Positions 32,717 to 46,388 are shown, counted from the first letter of the stretch. The stretch: DNA of 64,000 nucleotides from Sphingomonas sp. Ag1 (GCF_000980895.1 NZ_LAZX01000087.1:1-64000), one strand, 5' to 3'. Numbers and translations are program-made. The notes: generated by a model not told the origin, from the letters alone.

Positions 32717-33187
32717 ATGGCGCGTCGTCGTCGTCCCGAGAAGCGGGAAATCCTGCCTGATCCCAAGTTCGGTGATGAGGTTCTGTCCAAGTTCATGAAT
32801 TCGGTGATGCTGGACGGCAAGAAGTCCGTCGCCGAGGGCATCGTTTATTCCGCACTCGACACGGTCGAGTCGCGCGCCAAGCGCGACCCGCTGGGCGTGT
32901 TCCATGATGCGCTGAACAACATCAAGCCGGGCATCGAGGTCCGCAGCCGCCGCGTCGGTGGTGCGACCTACCAGGTGCCCGTCGAGGTTCGTCCGGAGCG
33001 TGCCCAGGCGCTGGCGATCCGCTGGCTGATCTCGGCGGCCCGCGGTCGCAGCGAGAACACCATGTCGGCCCGCCTGTCGGGTGAGCTGCTCGACGCTTCG
33101 AACAACCGCGGCAATGCGGTGAAGAAGCGCGAAGACACCCACCGCATGGCGGAAGCGAACCGCGCCTTCAGCCACTACCGCTGGTAG
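32717..33187 (+). CDS. rpsG: 30S ribosomal protein S7
   Basis: A 156-residue primary 16S rRNA-binding protein that organises the 30S head. It begins [20 protein letters not shown] and retains [28 protein letters not shown] precedes the ATG. In many bacteria S7 represses the str operon; a matching site is not evident here. Confidence 0.98.
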   Translation: MARRRRPEKREILPDPKFGDEVLSKFMNSVMLDGKKSVAEGIVYSALDTVESRAKRDPLGVFHDALNNIKPGIEVRSRRVGGATYQVPVEVRPERAQALAIRWLISAARGRSENTMSARLSGELLDASNNRGNAVKKREDTHRMAEANRAFSHYRW

Positions 33188-33218
33188 TCTTGGAAGCGTC
33201 TCGCACGTAAACTATATC

Positions 33219-33249
33219 GTGGGGAGCTGGCCAAGGGCCTGCTCCCCAC
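33219..33249 (+). other. Strong hairpin between rpsG and fusA
   Basis: GTGGGGAGC (33219-33227) pairs with 33241-33249, and an inner GGCC/GGCC pair closes around AAG. No U-tract follows, so RNA processing or translational control is more likely than termination. Confidence 0.6.
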
Positions 33250-33270
33250 ATCTCTAAGGAAAGCCCGACC

Positions 33271-35364
<2,094 letters not shown>

Positions 35365-35366
35365 TC

Positions 35367-35407
35367 GCTCTTCCCGTCTTCCGGGTCGACCGGAAGACGG
35401 GAGAGGG
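35367..35407 (+). other. Long hairpin between fusA and tuf
   Basis: Twelve perfect pairs (35373-35384 with 35390-35401) close a GTCGA loop, with further imperfect pairing outside. The downstream sequence is not a T run, so this is not a standard terminator; it may adjust the fusA/tuf ratio. Confidence 0.55.
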
Positions 35408-35496
35408 TTTGCGCAACGACAATTCAGCCGCTATGGGGCCGCCTTCACGGCGAGTCCTCGTGCGGCTCAAGTGGAAATCCAGAAGGTAGGACAACA

Positions 35497-36693
<1,197 letters not shown>

Positions 36694-36731
36694 GATCTTT
36701 CTTTAAGATCCAGCGGTTCGCCGCAAAGCTG

Positions 36732-36773
36732 CCGCCCGGCACGCCATATGGTGTGTCGGGCGGTTGCCTTTTT
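36732..36773 (+). terminator. Intrinsic terminator after tuf
   Basis: A stem of about 15 pairs (36732-36763, two G-U pairs) with a very short loop is followed by TTGCC and T5 at 36769-36773. It separates the str operon from rpsJ, although read-through is likely because rpsJ begins 92 bp later. Confidence 0.85.
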
Positions 36774-36865
36774 ATGAGGGCAGGGCTATTGGCCGCGCCT
36801 TCGACAGTTTCACGAACAGCAAGAGCCGCGTTCACGTGGCCCGCTCTTTCGCATCGGTAGGGATT

Positions 36866-37174
36866 ATGGACAGCAACATCCGCATTCGCCTGAAGGCGTT
36901 CGATCATCGCGTGCTCGACCAGGCGACCGGCGACATCGCCGACACCGCCCGACGTACCGGTGCCCTCATTCGTGGTCCGATCCCGCTCCCGACGCGTATC
37001 GAGAAGTTCACGGTCAACCGTGGCCCTCACATCGACAAGAAGAGCCGCGAGCAGTTCGAGGTGCGCACCTACAAGCGCATGCTCGACATCGTGCAGCCGA
37101 CCCCGCAGACCGTCGACGCGCTGATGAAGCTCGACCTGGCGGCGGGCGTTGACGTCGAGATCAAGCTGGCGTAA
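36866..37174 (+). CDS. rpsJ: 30S ribosomal protein S10
   Basis: A 102-residue protein of the 30S head that also acts with NusB in antitermination. [18 protein letters not shown] and [19 protein letters not shown] are diagnostic. ATG at 36866 gives the family start; the frame is open to 36764. The 37175-37457 interval after it is unusually long for an S10 operon. Confidence 0.97.
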   Translation: MDSNIRIRLKAFDHRVLDQATGDIADTARRTGALIRGPIPLPTRIEKFTVNRGPHIDKKSREQFEVRTYKRMLDIVQPTPQTVDALMKLDLAAGVDVEIKLA

Positions 37175-37184
37175 TGGCCGGCCT

Positions 37185-37220
37185 CCCGCGGTTGACGTGA
37201 GTCCCGCGGGTTTGTCGTTT
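37185..37220 (+). terminator. Terminator-like hairpin between rpsJ and rplC
   Basis: CCCGCGG at 37185-37191 pairs with 37204-37210 and is followed by TTTGTCGTTT. A second small hairpin (GTTTCCG/CGGAAAC) lies just after. Possible attenuator in the 283-bp gap. Confidence 0.5.
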
Positions 37221-37457
37221 CCGTGGTTCCGGAAACGCGTGGGACCCGTGAAGGGCACCTAGAGCAAGAGATACCGCCAGCTGCTTGCAGTTGGGACAGC
37301 GTCTCCCGTCTGCTCCTTGCTTGCGAGGGGCGACCAGCCCGGGACGGGGGCGCGCTTCGCTTTATACCGGGTTGAAATTGGGATGCTCCCTTCAAGGGGG
37401 CGTCACAAGCACCTGTGGGATGGGCCCGCGGGTGCCTCTGTTGAGGAGCTACGGATC

Positions 37458-38192
37458 ATGCGTACCGGCGTGATCGCGAAGAAGATGGGCATGACCCGCC
37501 TGTTCCAGGACGACGGCCGCCACGTGCCTGTCACCGTCCTGCAGCTGGAAGGGCTTCAGGTCATCTCTCGCCGCGAAACGGAACGTGATGGCTATACGGC
37601 CGTCCAGCTTGGCGCGGGTGTCGCCAAGGCAAAGAATGTCGCCAAGCCGCAGCGCGGCCACTTCGGCAAGGCCGAAGTCGAGCCCAAGGCGATCGTCCAT
37701 GAATTCCGCGTCAGCGAGGAAAATCTCCTCGATGTGGGCGCAGAGATTTCGGCCGATCACTTCGTTGCTGGCCAGTTCGTCGATATCCAGGGTCGTACCC
37801 AGGGTAAGGGTTTCGCAGGCGCCATGAAGCGCTGGAACTTCGGCGGTCTGCGTGCGACGCACGGCGTGTCGGTCTCGCACCGTTCGCACGGTTCGACCGG
37901 TAACCGTCAAGATCCGGGTCGCGTCTTCAAGAACAAGAAGATGGCCGGCCACATGGGTGACAAGAACCGCACCCAGCAGAACCTCGAGATCGTCGGCACC
38001 GACGTTGAGCGCGGCCTCATCTTCGTCAAGGGCTCGGTCCCTGGCTCGAAGGGTGGCTGGCTGTTCGTCAAGGACGCCGTGAAGCTGAAGCCGCATGCCG
38101 ACGCGCCGCGTCCGGCCGGCCTGAAGGCTGCCAATAGCAACAACGCAGCGGCTGCTCCGGCACCCGAAGCGACCGACGGCCAGGAGGGCTGA
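37458..38192 (+). CDS. rplC: 50S ribosomal protein L3
   Basis: A 244-residue early 50S assembly protein. [20 protein letters not shown] and the [20 protein letters not shown] loop are diagnostic. The tail is Ala/Pro-rich beyond the usual length. GAGGAG precedes the ATG at 37458; the frame is open to 37317. Confidence 0.97.
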   Translation: MRTGVIAKKMGMTRLFQDDGRHVPVTVLQLEGLQVISRRETERDGYTAVQLGAGVAKAKNVAKPQRGHFGKAEVEPKAIVHEFRVSEENLLDVGAEISADHFVAGQFVDIQGRTQGKGFAGAMKRWNFGGLRATHGVSVSHRSHGSTGNRQDPGRVFKNKKMAGHMGDKNRTQQNLEIVGTDVERGLIFVKGSVPGSKGGWLFVKDAVKLKPHADAPRPAGLKAANSNNAAAAPAPEATDGQEG

Positions 38193-38194
38193 AC

Positions 38195-38809
38195 GTGAAG
38201 GTCAAGGTTTCCTCCTTCGCCGGGAACGAAGTGGCGGACGTCGAGCTGTCGGACGAGGTCTTCGGCCTCGAGCCGCGCGCTGACATCCTGCACCGCGTCG
38301 TCACCTGGCAGCTCGAGAAGCGTCGCGGCACTGCCCGCGGTACGCGCGAGCGCGCCGATGTCGCCCGTTCGGGCAAGAAGCTGGGTCGCCAGAAGGGCGG
38401 CGGTGTCGCTCGTCACGGCGATCGTCGTGCCCCCGTCTTCATCGGCGGTGGTAAGGCGCACGGTGCCCGTGTTCGCGACTTCAATCCGGGTCTGAACAAG
38501 AAGGTCCGCGCACTCGGCCTCAAGATGGCGCTGTCGAGCCATGCCAAGGCTGGTTCGCTGATCGTCCTCGACGGCTTCGAGGTCCAGAAGACCAAGGAGC
38601 TCAAGGGCCACTTCGCGACGCTCAACGTCGGCAAGCGCACGCTTGTGATCGACGGCGAGACCGCAGAGGGCTTCCGCGCCGGCTACAATCTGCCGGGTGT
38701 GGATCTGCTCCCGGCGGTTGGCGCGAACGTCTATGACATCATCAAGGCCGATACGCTGGTGCTGACCCGCGCGGCGGTCGAGAAGCTGGAGGCGCGCTTC
38801 AATGGCTAA
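38195..38809 (+). CDS. rplD: 50S ribosomal protein L4
   Basis: A 204-residue exit-tunnel protein that represses the S10 operon in enterobacteria. The tunnel loop ([38 protein letters not shown]) is present. The start is GTG at 38195, three bases after rplC. The last eight bases overlap rplW. Confidence 0.97.
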   Translation: MKVKVSSFAGNEVADVELSDEVFGLEPRADILHRVVTWQLEKRRGTARGTRERADVARSGKKLGRQKGGGVARHGDRRAPVFIGGGKAHGARVRDFNPGLNKKVRALGLKMALSSHAKAGSLIVLDGFEVQKTKELKGHFATLNVGKRTLVIDGETAEGFRAGYNLPGVDLLPAVGANVYDIIKADTLVLTRAAVEKLEARFNG

Positions 38810-39116
38810 GCAGCAGAAGGCGATCGACCCGCGTCACTATGACGTGATTGTCGCGCCGCACATCACCGAGAAGTCGACCCTTCTCTCCGAGCAGAACGCC
38901 GTGGTGTTCAAGGTGGCCAAGAAGGCCTCCAAGCCGGAGATCAAGGCGGCGGTTGAAGCGATCTTCGACGTCAGCGTCGTGGGCGTGAACACCATCGTCC
39001 AGAAGGGCAAGACGAAGCGCTGGAAGGGCGCTCCGTACTTCCGCCAGGACATGAAGAAGGCGATCGTCACGCTCAAGGACGGGCAGTCGATCGACGTCAC
39101 CGAGGGGGCCAACTGA
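38802..39116 (+). CDS. rplW: 50S ribosomal protein L23
   Basis: A 104-residue protein at the tunnel exit and a docking site for trigger factor and [23 protein letters not shown] and [19 protein letters not shown] are typical. Its start lies inside the end of rplD. Confidence 0.97.
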   Translation: MAKQQKAIDPRHYDVIVAPHITEKSTLLSEQNAVVFKVAKKASKPEIKAAVEAIFDVSVVGVNTIVQKGKTKRWKGAPYFRQDMKKAIVTLKDGQSIDVTEGAN

Positions 39117-39117
39117 G

Positions 39118-39951
39118 ATGGCGCTCAAGCATTATAACCCGACCAGCCCGGCTCGCCGTGGCCTGGTCCTGATCGACCGCTCGACGCTGCACAAGGGTGC
39201 GCCCGTCAAGGCGCTGACCGAAGGCAAGCGCAAGAGCGGCGGTCGCAACAACAAGGGTCACGTGACCAGCCGCGGCATCGCGGGCGGCCACAAGCAGAAG
39301 TATCGCTACATCGACTTCAAGCGTCGCAAGTGGGACGCCGAGGGTACGGTCGAGCGGCTCGAGTATGACCCCAATCGCACGGCGTTCATCGCGCTGGTCA
39401 GCTACGCCGACGGCGAGCAGGCTTACATCATCGCGCCGCAGCGTCTCGCTGCCGGTGACAAGGTGATCGCGGCCAAGAAGACCGACGTGAAGCCGGGCAA
39501 TGCCATGGAGCTGGGCCAGGTTCCGGTCGGCACCATCGTCCACAATGTGGAGATGAAGCCGGGCAAGGGCGGTCAGATCGCGCGTTCGGCTGGCACCTAT
39601 GTGCAGGTCGTGGGTCGTGATCGCGGCATGGTGATCGTTCGCCTGAACTCGGGCGAGCAGCGCTATATCCGCAGCGAGTGCATGGCGACGGTCGGCGCGG
39701 TGTCGAACCCCGACAACCAGAACCAGAACTTCGGCAAGGCGGGTCGTACCCGCTGGATGGGCAAGCGTCCGCTTACCCGTGGCGTCGCGAAGAACCCGGT
39801 CGACCACCCGCACGGCGGCGGTGAAGGCCGCACCTCGGGCGGCCGTCACCCGGTCACCCCGTGGGGCAAGCCGACGAAGGGTGCGCGCACCCGCCACAAC
39901 AAGGCGACGGACAAGATGATCATCCGCAGCCGTCACGCGAGGAAGAAGTAA
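39118..39951 (+). CDS. rplB: 50S ribosomal protein L2
   Basis: A 277-residue protein near the peptidyl transferase centre. The conserved [20 protein letters not shown] segment carries the functional histidine. Its stop shares one base with the rpsS start (TAATG). Confidence 0.98.
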   Translation: MALKHYNPTSPARRGLVLIDRSTLHKGAPVKALTEGKRKSGGRNNKGHVTSRGIAGGHKQKYRYIDFKRRKWDAEGTVERLEYDPNRTAFIALVSYADGEQAYIIAPQRLAAGDKVIAAKKTDVKPGNAMELGQVPVGTIVHNVEMKPGKGGQIARSAGTYVQVVGRDRGMVIVRLNSGEQRYIRSECMATVGAVSNPDNQNQNFGKAGRTRWMGKRPLTRGVAKNPVDHPHGGGEGRTSGGRHPVTPWGKPTKGARTRHNKATDKMIIRSRHARKK

Positions 39952-40229
39952 TGGCTCGCTCCGTCTGGAAGGGTCCGTTCGTGGACCTTCACCTGCTGAA
40001 GAAGGCAGAGGTGGCGCAGGACAGCAACGGTCGTTCGGGTCCGATCAAGACCTGGTCGCGCCGTTCGACCATCCTGCCGCAGTTCGTCGGTCTGACGTTC
40101 AACGTGTACAATGGCCGCAAGTTCGTGCCGGTCTCGGTGAACGAGGACATGGTTGGCATGAAGCTGGGTGAGTTCGCGCCGACGCGCTACTTCCCGGGTC
40201 ACGCCGCTGACAAGAAGGGCAAGCGCTGA
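39951..40229 (+). CDS. rpsS: 30S ribosomal protein S19
   Basis: A 92-residue head protein. [20 protein letters not shown] and [15 protein letters not shown] [20 protein letters not shown] are diagnostic. ATG at 39951 overlaps the rplB stop; its own TGA overlaps the rplV ATG. Confidence 0.97.
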   Translation: MARSVWKGPFVDLHLLKKAEVAQDSNGRSGPIKTWSRRSTILPQFVGLTFNVYNGRKFVPVSVNEDMVGMKLGEFAPTRYFPGHAADKKGKR

Positions 40230-40606
40230 TGAGCAAGCCTCAGTCCCCCCGCAAGGTCGGCGAGAAGGAAGCGCTCTCGGTCGGCACGCAGATCCGTGGT
40301 TCGGCGCAGAAGCTGAACCTGGTCGCTGGTCTGATCCGTGGCCGCTCGGCTGCTGACGCAATGAACATCCTCGCTTTCTCCAAGAAGGCGATGGCTGTTG
40401 ATGCGCGCAAGGTGCTCGCTTCGGCGATCGCCAACGCCGAGAACAACCACAACCTCGACGTCGACGCCCTCGTCGTCGCCGAGGCGTCGGTCGGCAAGTC
40501 GATCACCATGAAGCGGTTCGCCACGCGCGGCCGCGGCAAGTCCACCCGCATCCTCAAGCCGTTCTCGCGGCTCCGGATCGTCGTGCGCGAGCAGGAAGAA
40601 GCCTAA
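40229..40606 (+). CDS. rplV: 50S ribosomal protein L22
   Basis: A 125-residue exit-tunnel protein. [20 protein letters not shown] and the tunnel beta-hairpin ([20 protein letters not shown]) are clear. Coupled to rpsS and rpsC by overlapping stop/start codons. Confidence 0.97.
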   Translation: MSKPQSPRKVGEKEALSVGTQIRGSAQKLNLVAGLIRGRSAADAMNILAFSKKAMAVDARKVLASAIANAENNHNLDVDALVVAEASVGKSITMKRFATRGRGKSTRILKPFSRLRIVVREQEEA

Positions 40607-41313
40607 TGGGTCACAAGAGCAACCCGATCGGTCTGCGCCTGCAGATCAACCGCACCTGGGACAGCCGCTGGTACGCCGACGGCGCCGACTATGGTCGCCT
40701 GCTGCTGGAGGATCTCAAGATCCGCCAGTACATCCTGAAGACGCTGCCGCAGGCGGCGATCTCCAAGGTGGTGATCGAGCGTCCGGCCAAGCTGTGCCGC
40801 ATCTCCATCTTTGCTGCACGTCCCGGCGTGATCATCGGCAAGAAGGGCTCGGACATCGAGAAGCTGCGCAAGACGCTCGGCGCGATGACCAGCTCGGACG
40901 TGTCGCTGAACATCGTCGAGATCCGCAAGCCGGAAGTCGATGCGAAGCTCGTCGCACAGGGCATTGCCGATCAGCTGGAGCGTCGTATCGCGTTCCGCCG
41001 CGCCATGAAGCGTGCGGTGCAGTCCGCGATGCGCCTCGGTGCCGACGGCATCCGCGTGGCATGTGGTGGCCGTCTTGGCGGCGCCGAGATCGCCCGTTCG
41101 GAAAGCTACCGCGAAGGCCGCGTTCCGCTGCACACGCTGCGCGCGAACATGGACTATGCCGAGGCCCAGGCGCACACCGCTTATGGCGTGTGCGGCGTCA
41201 AGGTCTGGATCTTCAAGGGTGAAATCCTTGGTCACGATCCGATGGCTACCGACCGGTTGATGATGGAGGCTCAGACCTCCGGCGTGCGCCCTGCGCGCGA
41301 CGACCGCCGCTAA
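40606..41313 (+). CDS. rpsC: 30S ribosomal protein S3
   Basis: A 235-residue mRNA-entry protein. [20 protein letters not shown] and the KH-domain GXXG region ([14 protein letters not shown]) are present, with the C-terminal [14 protein letters not shown] segment. ATG overlaps the rplV stop (TAATG). Confidence 0.98.
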   Translation: MGHKSNPIGLRLQINRTWDSRWYADGADYGRLLLEDLKIRQYILKTLPQAAISKVVIERPAKLCRISIFAARPGVIIGKKGSDIEKLRKTLGAMTSSDVSLNIVEIRKPEVDAKLVAQGIADQLERRIAFRRAMKRAVQSAMRLGADGIRVACGGRLGGAEIARSESYREGRVPLHTLRANMDYAEAQAHTAYGVCGVKVWIFKGEILGHDPMATDRLMMEAQTSGVRPARDDRR

Positions 41314-41325
41314 GGAGTAGAAGAA

Positions 41326-41760
41326 GTGCTGCAACCCAAGCGCACCAAGTTCCGCAAGGCGTTCAAGGGCCGCATCAGCGGCGACGCCAAGGGCGGTACC
41401 GCGCTCAACTTCGGGTCGTACGGCCTGAAGGCAATGGAGCCGGAGCGTATCACCGCACGCCAGATCGAGGCGGCTCGCCGCGCGATCACGCGTCACATCA
41501 AGCGCCAAGGCCGCCTCTGGATCCGCGTGTTCCCGGACGTTCCCGTGTCGGGCAAGCCGGCCGAAGTCCGCATGGGGTCGGGTAAGGGCTCGCCGGAATA
41601 TTGGGCCGCCCGCGTGAAGCCGGGTCGCATCCTGTTCGAACTGGATGGCGTTCCCGGTCCGCTTGCTGCCGAAGCTTTCGAGCGTGCGGCAATGAAGCTC
41701 CCCATCAAGACCAAGGTCGTGGCGCGTCTCGGCGACACGTCGCACCTCGGAGGCGAGTAA
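41326..41760 (+). CDS. rplP: 50S ribosomal protein L16
   Basis: A 144-residue protein near the A-site. [20 protein letters not shown] and [20 protein letters not shown] are diagnostic. The start is GTG at 41326, with AAGGAG about ten bases upstream. Confidence 0.97.
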   Translation: MLQPKRTKFRKAFKGRISGDAKGGTALNFGSYGLKAMEPERITARQIEAARRAITRHIKRQGRLWIRVFPDVPVSGKPAEVRMGSGKGSPEYWAARVKPGRILFELDGVPGPLAAEAFERAAMKLPIKTKVVARLGDTSHLGGE

Positions 41761-41761
41761 G

Positions 41762-41965
41762 ATGGCGAACAAGACTGACTTCAACGGCCAGAGCGACGAC
41801 CAGCTCGTCGAGGCGCTGGGCAACCTGAAGCGCGAGCAGTTCAACCTGCGCTTCCAGGCGGCGACCAACCAGCTCGAGAAGCCGAGCCGCGTGCGCGAGG
41901 TCCGCAAGGACATCGCCCGCATCAAGACCCTGCAGGCGCAGCGCACCGCTGCCGCCGGCAAGTAA
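41762..41965 (+). CDS. rpmC: 50S ribosomal protein L29
   Basis: A 67-residue tunnel-exit protein: [20 protein letters not shown] and [14 protein letters not shown] match L29. It begins one base after the rplP stop. Confidence 0.96.
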   Translation: MANKTDFNGQSDDQLVEALGNLKREQFNLRFQAATNQLEKPSRVREVRKDIARIKTLQAQRTAAAGK

Positions 41966-41978
41966 GAGGACCACAGCC

Positions 41979-42263
41979 ATGCCGAAGCGCGTGCTGACCG
42001 GGCTGATCGTCTCCGACAAGGGCGACAAGACGGTGGTGGTGAACGTAGAGCGTAAGGTGAAGCACCCGCTCTACGGCAAGATCATCCGCCGTTCGAAGAA
42101 GTACCACGCCCATGACGAGGCGAATGAGTACAAGCAGGGCGAGACCGTGCGGATCGAAGAGACCGCGCCGATCTCCAAGCTGAAGACCTGGAAGGTCGTC
42201 GATCGGGTCAACACCCACGCGACGCCGGAACGGGTCGAGATCGACGAGCCGGCCTCGGCGTAA
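41979..42263 (+). CDS. rpsQ: 30S ribosomal protein S17
   Basis: A 94-residue protein. [20 protein letters not shown] and [19 protein letters not shown] are typical. Last gene before an internal terminator, which corresponds to the end of the S10 operon in E. coli. Confidence 0.97.
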   Translation: MPKRVLTGLIVSDKGDKTVVVNVERKVKHPLYGKIIRRSKKYHAHDEANEYKQGETVRIEETAPISKLKTWKVVDRVNTHATPERVEIDEPASA

Positions 42264-42401
42264 GCCGCAGGCCCGGGTCGAAGACCAGGGCGCTCCTGTC
42301 GGTATCGGCCAGGGTCCGGGATTCCCGGAGACCAGTCGAGGGGCAGGAGCGATCGAGAGCAGGCAAGGGTGAGGCCCCACGGGGCATTGCCTTTTGTCTG
42401 T

Positions 42402-42460
42402 GGAGCGGCTACCGGGCCGCTCCCCCTGGACGCGATTGTCGCGCCCGGGGTCGTTTTTTT
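42402..42460 (+). terminator. Double hairpin with T7 tract between rpsQ and rplN
   Basis: GGAGCGGC (42402-42409) pairs with 42416-42423. An alternative second stem (about 42422-42450, 11-12 pairs with one A-C mismatch) closes on TTG and is followed by TCG and T7 at 42454-42460. The two stems share bases, so they may be mutually exclusive. Confidence 0.75.
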
Positions 42461-42510
42461 AAGGCGGGGTTGGGTCGGTATCCACCCCATAGAGAGAAGG
42501 AAGCGGATCG

Positions 42511-42879
42511 ATGATCCAGATGCAGTCCAATCTCGACGTCGCTGACAACAGCGGCGCGAAGCGGGTACAGTGCATCAAGGTGCTTGGTGGTTCCAAGCGC
42601 CGCACGGCCAGCGTCGGCGACATCATTGTCGTGTCGATCAAGGAAGCTCAGCCGCGTGGCAAGGTGAAGAAGGGTGACGTGCATCGCGCGGTCATCGTTC
42701 GCACTGCCAAGGACATTCACCGTGCGGACGGTTCGACCATCCGTTTCGACGGCAATGCCGCAGTGCTGGTCAACAAGAACGAGGAGCCGATCGGCACCCG
42801 TATCTTCGGCCCGGTCGTGCGTGAACTGCGCGGCAAGAAGCACATGAAGATCATCTCGCTGGCTCCGGAGGTGCTGTAA
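42511..42879 (+). CDS. rplN: 50S ribosomal protein L14
   Basis: A 122-residue intersubunit-bridge protein: [20 protein letters not shown] and [29 protein letters not shown] precedes the ATG. First gene of the spc-type segment, downstream of a T7 terminator. Confidence 0.98.
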   Translation: MIQMQSNLDVADNSGAKRVQCIKVLGGSKRRTASVGDIIVVSIKEAQPRGKVKKGDVHRAVIVRTAKDIHRADGSTIRFDGNAAVLVNKNEEPIGTRIFGPVVRELRGKKHMKIISLAPEVL

Positions 42880-43196
42880 TGGCTGCCGCCAAGATCAAGA
42901 AGGGCGACCAGGTCATTGTTCTGTCCGGCAAGGACAAGGGCAAGACCGGCACCGTCAGCGCTTCCATGCCGAAGGACGGCAAGGTCGTCGTCGCCGGCGT
43001 GAACGTCGCGACCCGCCACACCAAGCCGTCGCAGATGAACCCGCAGGGCGGCCTGAACCGCTTCGAAGCGCCGCTTCACATCTCGAAGGTCGCGCACGTG
43101 ACCGCCGACGGCAAGCCGACGCGCGTCCGTTTCGAAATGCAGGACGGCAAGAAGGTCCGTGTTGCGGTCAAGACCGGGGAGAAGATCGATGGCTGA
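42879..43196 (+). CDS. rplX: 50S ribosomal protein L24
   Basis: A 105-residue assembly-initiator protein with the KOW motif ([17 protein letters not shown]). ATG overlaps the rplN stop; its 3' end overlaps rplE by eight bases. Confidence 0.97.
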   Translation: MAAAKIKKGDQVIVLSGKDKGKTGTVSASMPKDGKVVVAGVNVATRHTKPSQMNPQGGLNRFEAPLHISKVAHVTADGKPTRVRFEMQDGKKVRVAVKTGEKIDG

Positions 43197-43773
43197 TGGC
43201 TACACGCCCCGCCTGCGCAAGCTGTATGACGAGACCATCGCAAAGGCGATGATCGAGAAGTTCGGCTACAAGAACGCGCTCGAGATTCCGCGTATCGAGA
43301 AGATCGTGCTCAACATGGGCGTCGGTGAGGCGACCCAGGACAAGAAGCGTGTCGAGCAGGCTGCTTCCGAGATGGAGCTGATCGCGGGTCAGAAGCCGGT
43401 GATCACCCGTGCGAAGAAGTCGATCGCACAGTTCAAGCTGCGTGAAGGCATGCCGATCGGGGTCAAGGTCACGCTGCGTCGTGAGCGCATGTACGAGTTC
43501 CTCGACCGCTTCATCACCATCGCGCTCCCGCGCGTCCGCGACTTCCGCGGCCTGAACCCGAAGAGCTTCGATGGGCGTGGCAACTATGCCTGCGGCCTGA
43601 AGGAGCAAATCGTGTTCCCCGAGATCAACTATGACCGCATCGACAAGGTGCGCGGCATGGACGTGATCGTCACCACGACCGCCAAGACCGACGACGAGGC
43701 GCGTGAGCTGCTTCGCCTGTTCGGCTTCCCGTTCCCGCGGGATGAGGCGGCAGAAGAGAAGAAGGCGGCGTGA
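43189..43773 (+). CDS. rplE: 50S ribosomal protein L5
   Basis: A 194-residue 5S rRNA-binding protein. [20 protein letters not shown] and [20 protein letters not shown] are diagnostic. ATG at 43189 is chosen; the frame is open to 43159 within rplX. The tail is slightly longer than usual and Lys/Glu-rich. Confidence 0.97.
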   Translation: MADGYTPRLRKLYDETIAKAMIEKFGYKNALEIPRIEKIVLNMGVGEATQDKKRVEQAASEMELIAGQKPVITRAKKSIAQFKLREGMPIGVKVTLRRERMYEFLDRFITIALPRVRDFRGLNPKSFDGRGNYACGLKEQIVFPEINYDRIDKVRGMDVIVTTTAKTDDEARELLRLFGFPFPRDEAAEEKKAA

Positions 43774-43811
43774 GCCCCTTGGCAACGAACTGAACGAGAG
43801 AGCTTAAGTCC

Positions 43812-44117
43812 ATGGCGAAACTGAGTTCCGTGAACAAGAACGAGCGTCGCAAGAAGCTCGTGAAGCAATATGCCCCTAAGTGGGCAAAGCTGAAGGCAAC
43901 GGCGAACGACAAGTCGCTCGACGAGACCGAGCGTCTCATCGCGCGTCTGAAGATGGCCGAGCTGCCGCGCAATTCGAACCCGACCCGTATCCGCAATCGT
44001 TGCGAGATCACCGGCCGGCCGCGTGCGTATTACCGCAAGTTCCGTCTTGCCCGCGTCATGCTTCGGGAACTGGCCAACAAGGGCCTGATTCCTGGTCTGA
44101 CGAAGTCGAGCTGGTAA
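43812..44117 (+). CDS. rpsN: 30S ribosomal protein S14 (zinc-independent form)
   Basis: A 101-residue long-form S14. [20 protein letters not shown] and [20 protein letters not shown] are present, and only one cysteine remains, so it lacks the zinc ribbon of the short form. Confidence 0.96.
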   Translation: MAKLSSVNKNERRKKLVKQYAPKWAKLKATANDKSLDETERLIARLKMAELPRNSNPTRIRNRCEITGRPRAYYRKFRLARVMLRELANKGLIPGLTKSSW

Positions 44118-44127
44118 GGACACCAAG

Positions 44128-44523
44128 ATGGCAGTGACCGATCCCCTGGGTGACCTGCTCACCCGCATCCGCAACGGCCAGCGCGCACGTAAGGACAGCG
44201 TCGTGTCGCCGGCGTCGAAGCTGCGGACCCGCGTGCTCGACGTGCTTCAGCGCGAAGGCTATATCCGTGGCTATAGCGAGGAAGATATGGGCCCCGTTAA
44301 GGGCGTCCGTATCGAGCTCAAGTATTTCGAGGGCCAGCCGGCGATCAAGCATGTCGCCCGCGTCTCGAAGCCTGGTCGTCGTATCTACAGCGGCTCGCAG
44401 AGCCTGCCGCGCGTGATGAACGGCCTGGGCATCACGATCGTCTCGACGCCGCGCGGCGTGCTTTCCGATGCGGAAGCGCGTGAGCAGAACGTCGGCGGCG
44501 AAGTGCTGGCGGAGGTGTTCTGA
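44128..44523 (+). CDS. rpsH: 30S ribosomal protein S8
   Basis: A 131-residue 16S rRNA-binding protein: [20 protein letters not shown] and [20 protein letters not shown]. In E. coli S8 represses the spc operon. Stop overlaps the rplF ATG (TGATG). Confidence 0.97.
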   Translation: MAVTDPLGDLLTRIRNGQRARKDSVVSPASKLRTRVLDVLQREGYIRGYSEEDMGPVKGVRIELKYFEGQPAIKHVARVSKPGRRIYSGSQSLPRVMNGLGITIVSTPRGVLSDAEAREQNVGGEVLAEVF

Positions 44524-45056
44524 TGAGCCGCATCGGCAAGAAGGCAGTCACGGTTCCGGCCGGTGTCACTGCCACGATCGAAGGCAAGCAGATGACGGTG
44601 AAGGGGCCCAAGGGCACCCTCGGCCTCACGCTGCGCGATGAGATCAAGTACACGCTCGAGGACGGCGCCATTTCGGTGCAGCCGGCGAACGACTCCAAGC
44701 AGGCGCGCGCCTTCTGGGGTATGCAGCGCACCATGGTGCAGAACCTGGTCACTGGCGTGACCGACGGTTTCACCAAGAAGCTGCTGATCACCGGCGTCGG
44801 CTATCGTGCCGCTGCGCAGGGGCGCAAGCTCAAGCTGCAGCTTGGCTACAGCCATGACGTCGACATCGACGTGCCGGAAGGCATCGAGGTGAAGACCCCG
44901 GATCAGACCACGGTCGAAATCTCGGGCGCTGACAAGCAGAAGGTTGGCCAGCTGGCCGCCGAGATCCGCCGCTGGCGCAAGCCTGAGCCGTACAAGGGCA
45001 AGGGCATCAAGTACGACGGCGAGTTCATCTTCCGTAAGGAAGGAAAGAAGAAGTGA
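44523..45056 (+). CDS. rplF: 50S ribosomal protein L6
   Basis: A 177-residue protein with two L6 repeats: [20 protein letters not shown] at the start and [20 protein letters not shown] at the end. Stop overlaps the GTG of rplR. Confidence 0.98.
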   Translation: MSRIGKKAVTVPAGVTATIEGKQMTVKGPKGTLGLTLRDEIKYTLEDGAISVQPANDSKQARAFWGMQRTMVQNLVTGVTDGFTKKLLITGVGYRAAAQGRKLKLQLGYSHDVDIDVPEGIEVKTPDQTTVEISGADKQKVGQLAAEIRRWRKPEPYKGKGIKYDGEFIFRKEGKKK

Positions 45057-45403
45057 CCAAGGGCCTTTCGCTTTTCGAGAAGCGGCGTCGCCGCAACCGT
45101 ACGGCGCTTCGTGCGCGCAGCGGTGGCCGTCCGCGCCTGTCCGTGCATCGTTCGGGCAAGCACATCTACGCTCAGGTGATCGACGACGCACAGGGCCGCA
45201 CGGTCGCTGCCGCGTCGACGCTCCAGGGCCACGAAGGTCCGACGTCGAACGTCGATGCCGCGACTGCCGTTGGCAAGCGCATTGCCGAGGCGGCGAAGGC
45301 TGCTGGCGTCACGCAGGTCGTGTTCGATCGTGGCGGCTTCCTCTTTCACGGCCGGGTGAAGGCGCTGGCGGAAGCCGCGCGCGAAGCCGGACTGGAGTTC
45401 TAA
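45053..45403 (+). CDS. rplR: 50S ribosomal protein L18
   Basis: A 116-residue 5S rRNA-binding protein: [20 protein letters not shown] and [23 protein letters not shown] start at 45053 inside the rplF stop. Confidence 0.97.
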   Translation: MTKGLSLFEKRRRRNRTALRARSGGRPRLSVHRSGKHIYAQVIDDAQGRTVAAASTLQGHEGPTSNVDAATAVGKRIAEAAKAAGVTQVVFDRGGFLFHGRVKALAEAAREAGLEF

Positions 45404-45406
45404 GAC

Positions 45407-46144
45407 ATGGCTGACGAAAACAACGCGCCGGAAGCGGTGCAGCAGGACGCAGCTCCCGCCACCAATGACGCGCCGCAGGGCGGTGGTTATGCCGGTGGTG
45501 GTCGTGGTCGTGGCGGCCCTGGTGGCGGCCGTGGCCGTGGCGGCCCCGGTGGCAACCGCGGTGGCCGTGACGGTGGTCGCGGTCGTCGTGACGACCGCAA
45601 CCGCGACGAGGGTGGTGAGGAGCTGATCGAGAAGCTCGTCCACATCAACCGCGTGTCGAAGACGGTGAAGGGCGGTAAGCGCTTCGGCTTCGCAGCGCTC
45701 GTCGTGGTCGGCGATGGCAAGGGCCGTGTCGGCTTCGGTCATGGCAAGGCGCGCGAAGTGCCGGAGGCGATCTCCAAGGCGACTGCCGCTGCCAAGAAGG
45801 CGATGGTTCGCGTGCCGCTGAAGGAAGGCCGCACGCTGCACCATGACGTGAACGGTCACTTCGGTGCCGGTCGCGTCACCGTCCGCTCGGCGCCGCAGGG
45901 CACCGGCATCATCGCGGGTGGCCCGATGCGCGCCATCTTCGAGTCGCTCGGTGTTGCCGACGTGGTGACCAAGTCGGTCGGTACGTCGAACCCGTACAAC
46001 ATGATCCGCGCCACGTTCGAGGCGCTGAACAACCAGACCTCGCCGAAGGCGGTTGCACAGCGCCGTGGCAAGAAGATCGCCGATCTGCTCGGCCGCGGTG
46101 GTTCGCAGACCGCCGAGGCGGATGCTGCGGCCATCACGGAGTAA
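45407..46144 (+). CDS. rpsE: 30S ribosomal protein S5 with RGG-rich N-terminal extension
   Basis: A 245-residue fidelity protein. The conserved core starts near residue 68 ([20 protein letters not shown]) and includes the [15 protein letters not shown] and [13 protein letters not shown] segments. The first 65 residues are an extra low-complexity region: an acidic/Gln start, then about 40 residues of Gly/Arg repeats ([10 protein letters not shown] units), then Asp/Arg-rich sequence. E. coli S5 has only 167 residues. The extension resembles RNA-binding RGG domains; its effect is unknown. Confidence 0.96.
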   Translation: MADENNAPEAVQQDAAPATNDAPQGGGYAGGGRGRGGPGGGRGRGGPGGNRGGRDGGRGRRDDRNRDEGGEELIEKLVHINRVSKTVKGGKRFGFAALVVVGDGKGRVGFGHGKAREVPEAISKATAAAKKAMVRVPLKEGRTLHHDVNGHFGAGRVTVRSAPQGTGIIAGGPMRAIFESLGVADVVTKSVGTSNPYNMIRATFEALNNQTSPKAVAQRRGKKIADLLGRGGSQTAEADAAAITE

Positions 46145-46150
46145 GCCGAC

Positions 46151-46327
46151 ATGGCAACCATCAAGGTGAAGCAGACCGGATCGCCGATCCGTCGCACCAA
46201 GGACCAGCGCGCAACGCTGATCGGCCTTGGCCTCAACAAGATGCACCGTGTTTCGGAGCTCGAGGACAGCCCCGAGGTCCGCGGCATGATCCGCAAGGTG
46301 CAGCACATGGTCGAGGTTCAGGACTAA
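46151..46327 (+). CDS. rpmD: 50S ribosomal protein L30
   Basis: A 58-residue protein between rpsE and rplO, translated from ATG at 46151 to TAA at 46325-46327. It begins [16 protein letters not shown], contains the typical [12 protein letters not shown] and ends VQHMVEVQD, the complete L30 pattern. The position is exactly that expected in the spc order. Confidence 0.96.
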   Translation: MATIKVKQTGSPIRRTKDQRATLIGLGLNKMHRVSELEDSPEVRGMIRKVQHMVEVQD

Positions 46328-46358
46328 GCGTCCTTTGCCTGACTAGTGACAAATACCG

Positions 46359-46388
46359 GGAAGGGGGCTAAGCGGCCCCCTTCCTTTT
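46359..46388 (+). terminator. Intrinsic terminator between rpmD and rplO
   Basis: GGAAGGGGGC (46359-46368) pairs perfectly with 46375-46384 across a six-base loop and runs straight into TTTT. Textbook form, yet inside a ribosomal operon. Confidence 0.85.

Noticed and set aside
35409..35437. TTGCGC-17-TATGGG as a tuf promoter
   Set aside because: Only three bases in each box fit the consensus; not better than chance in this composition.
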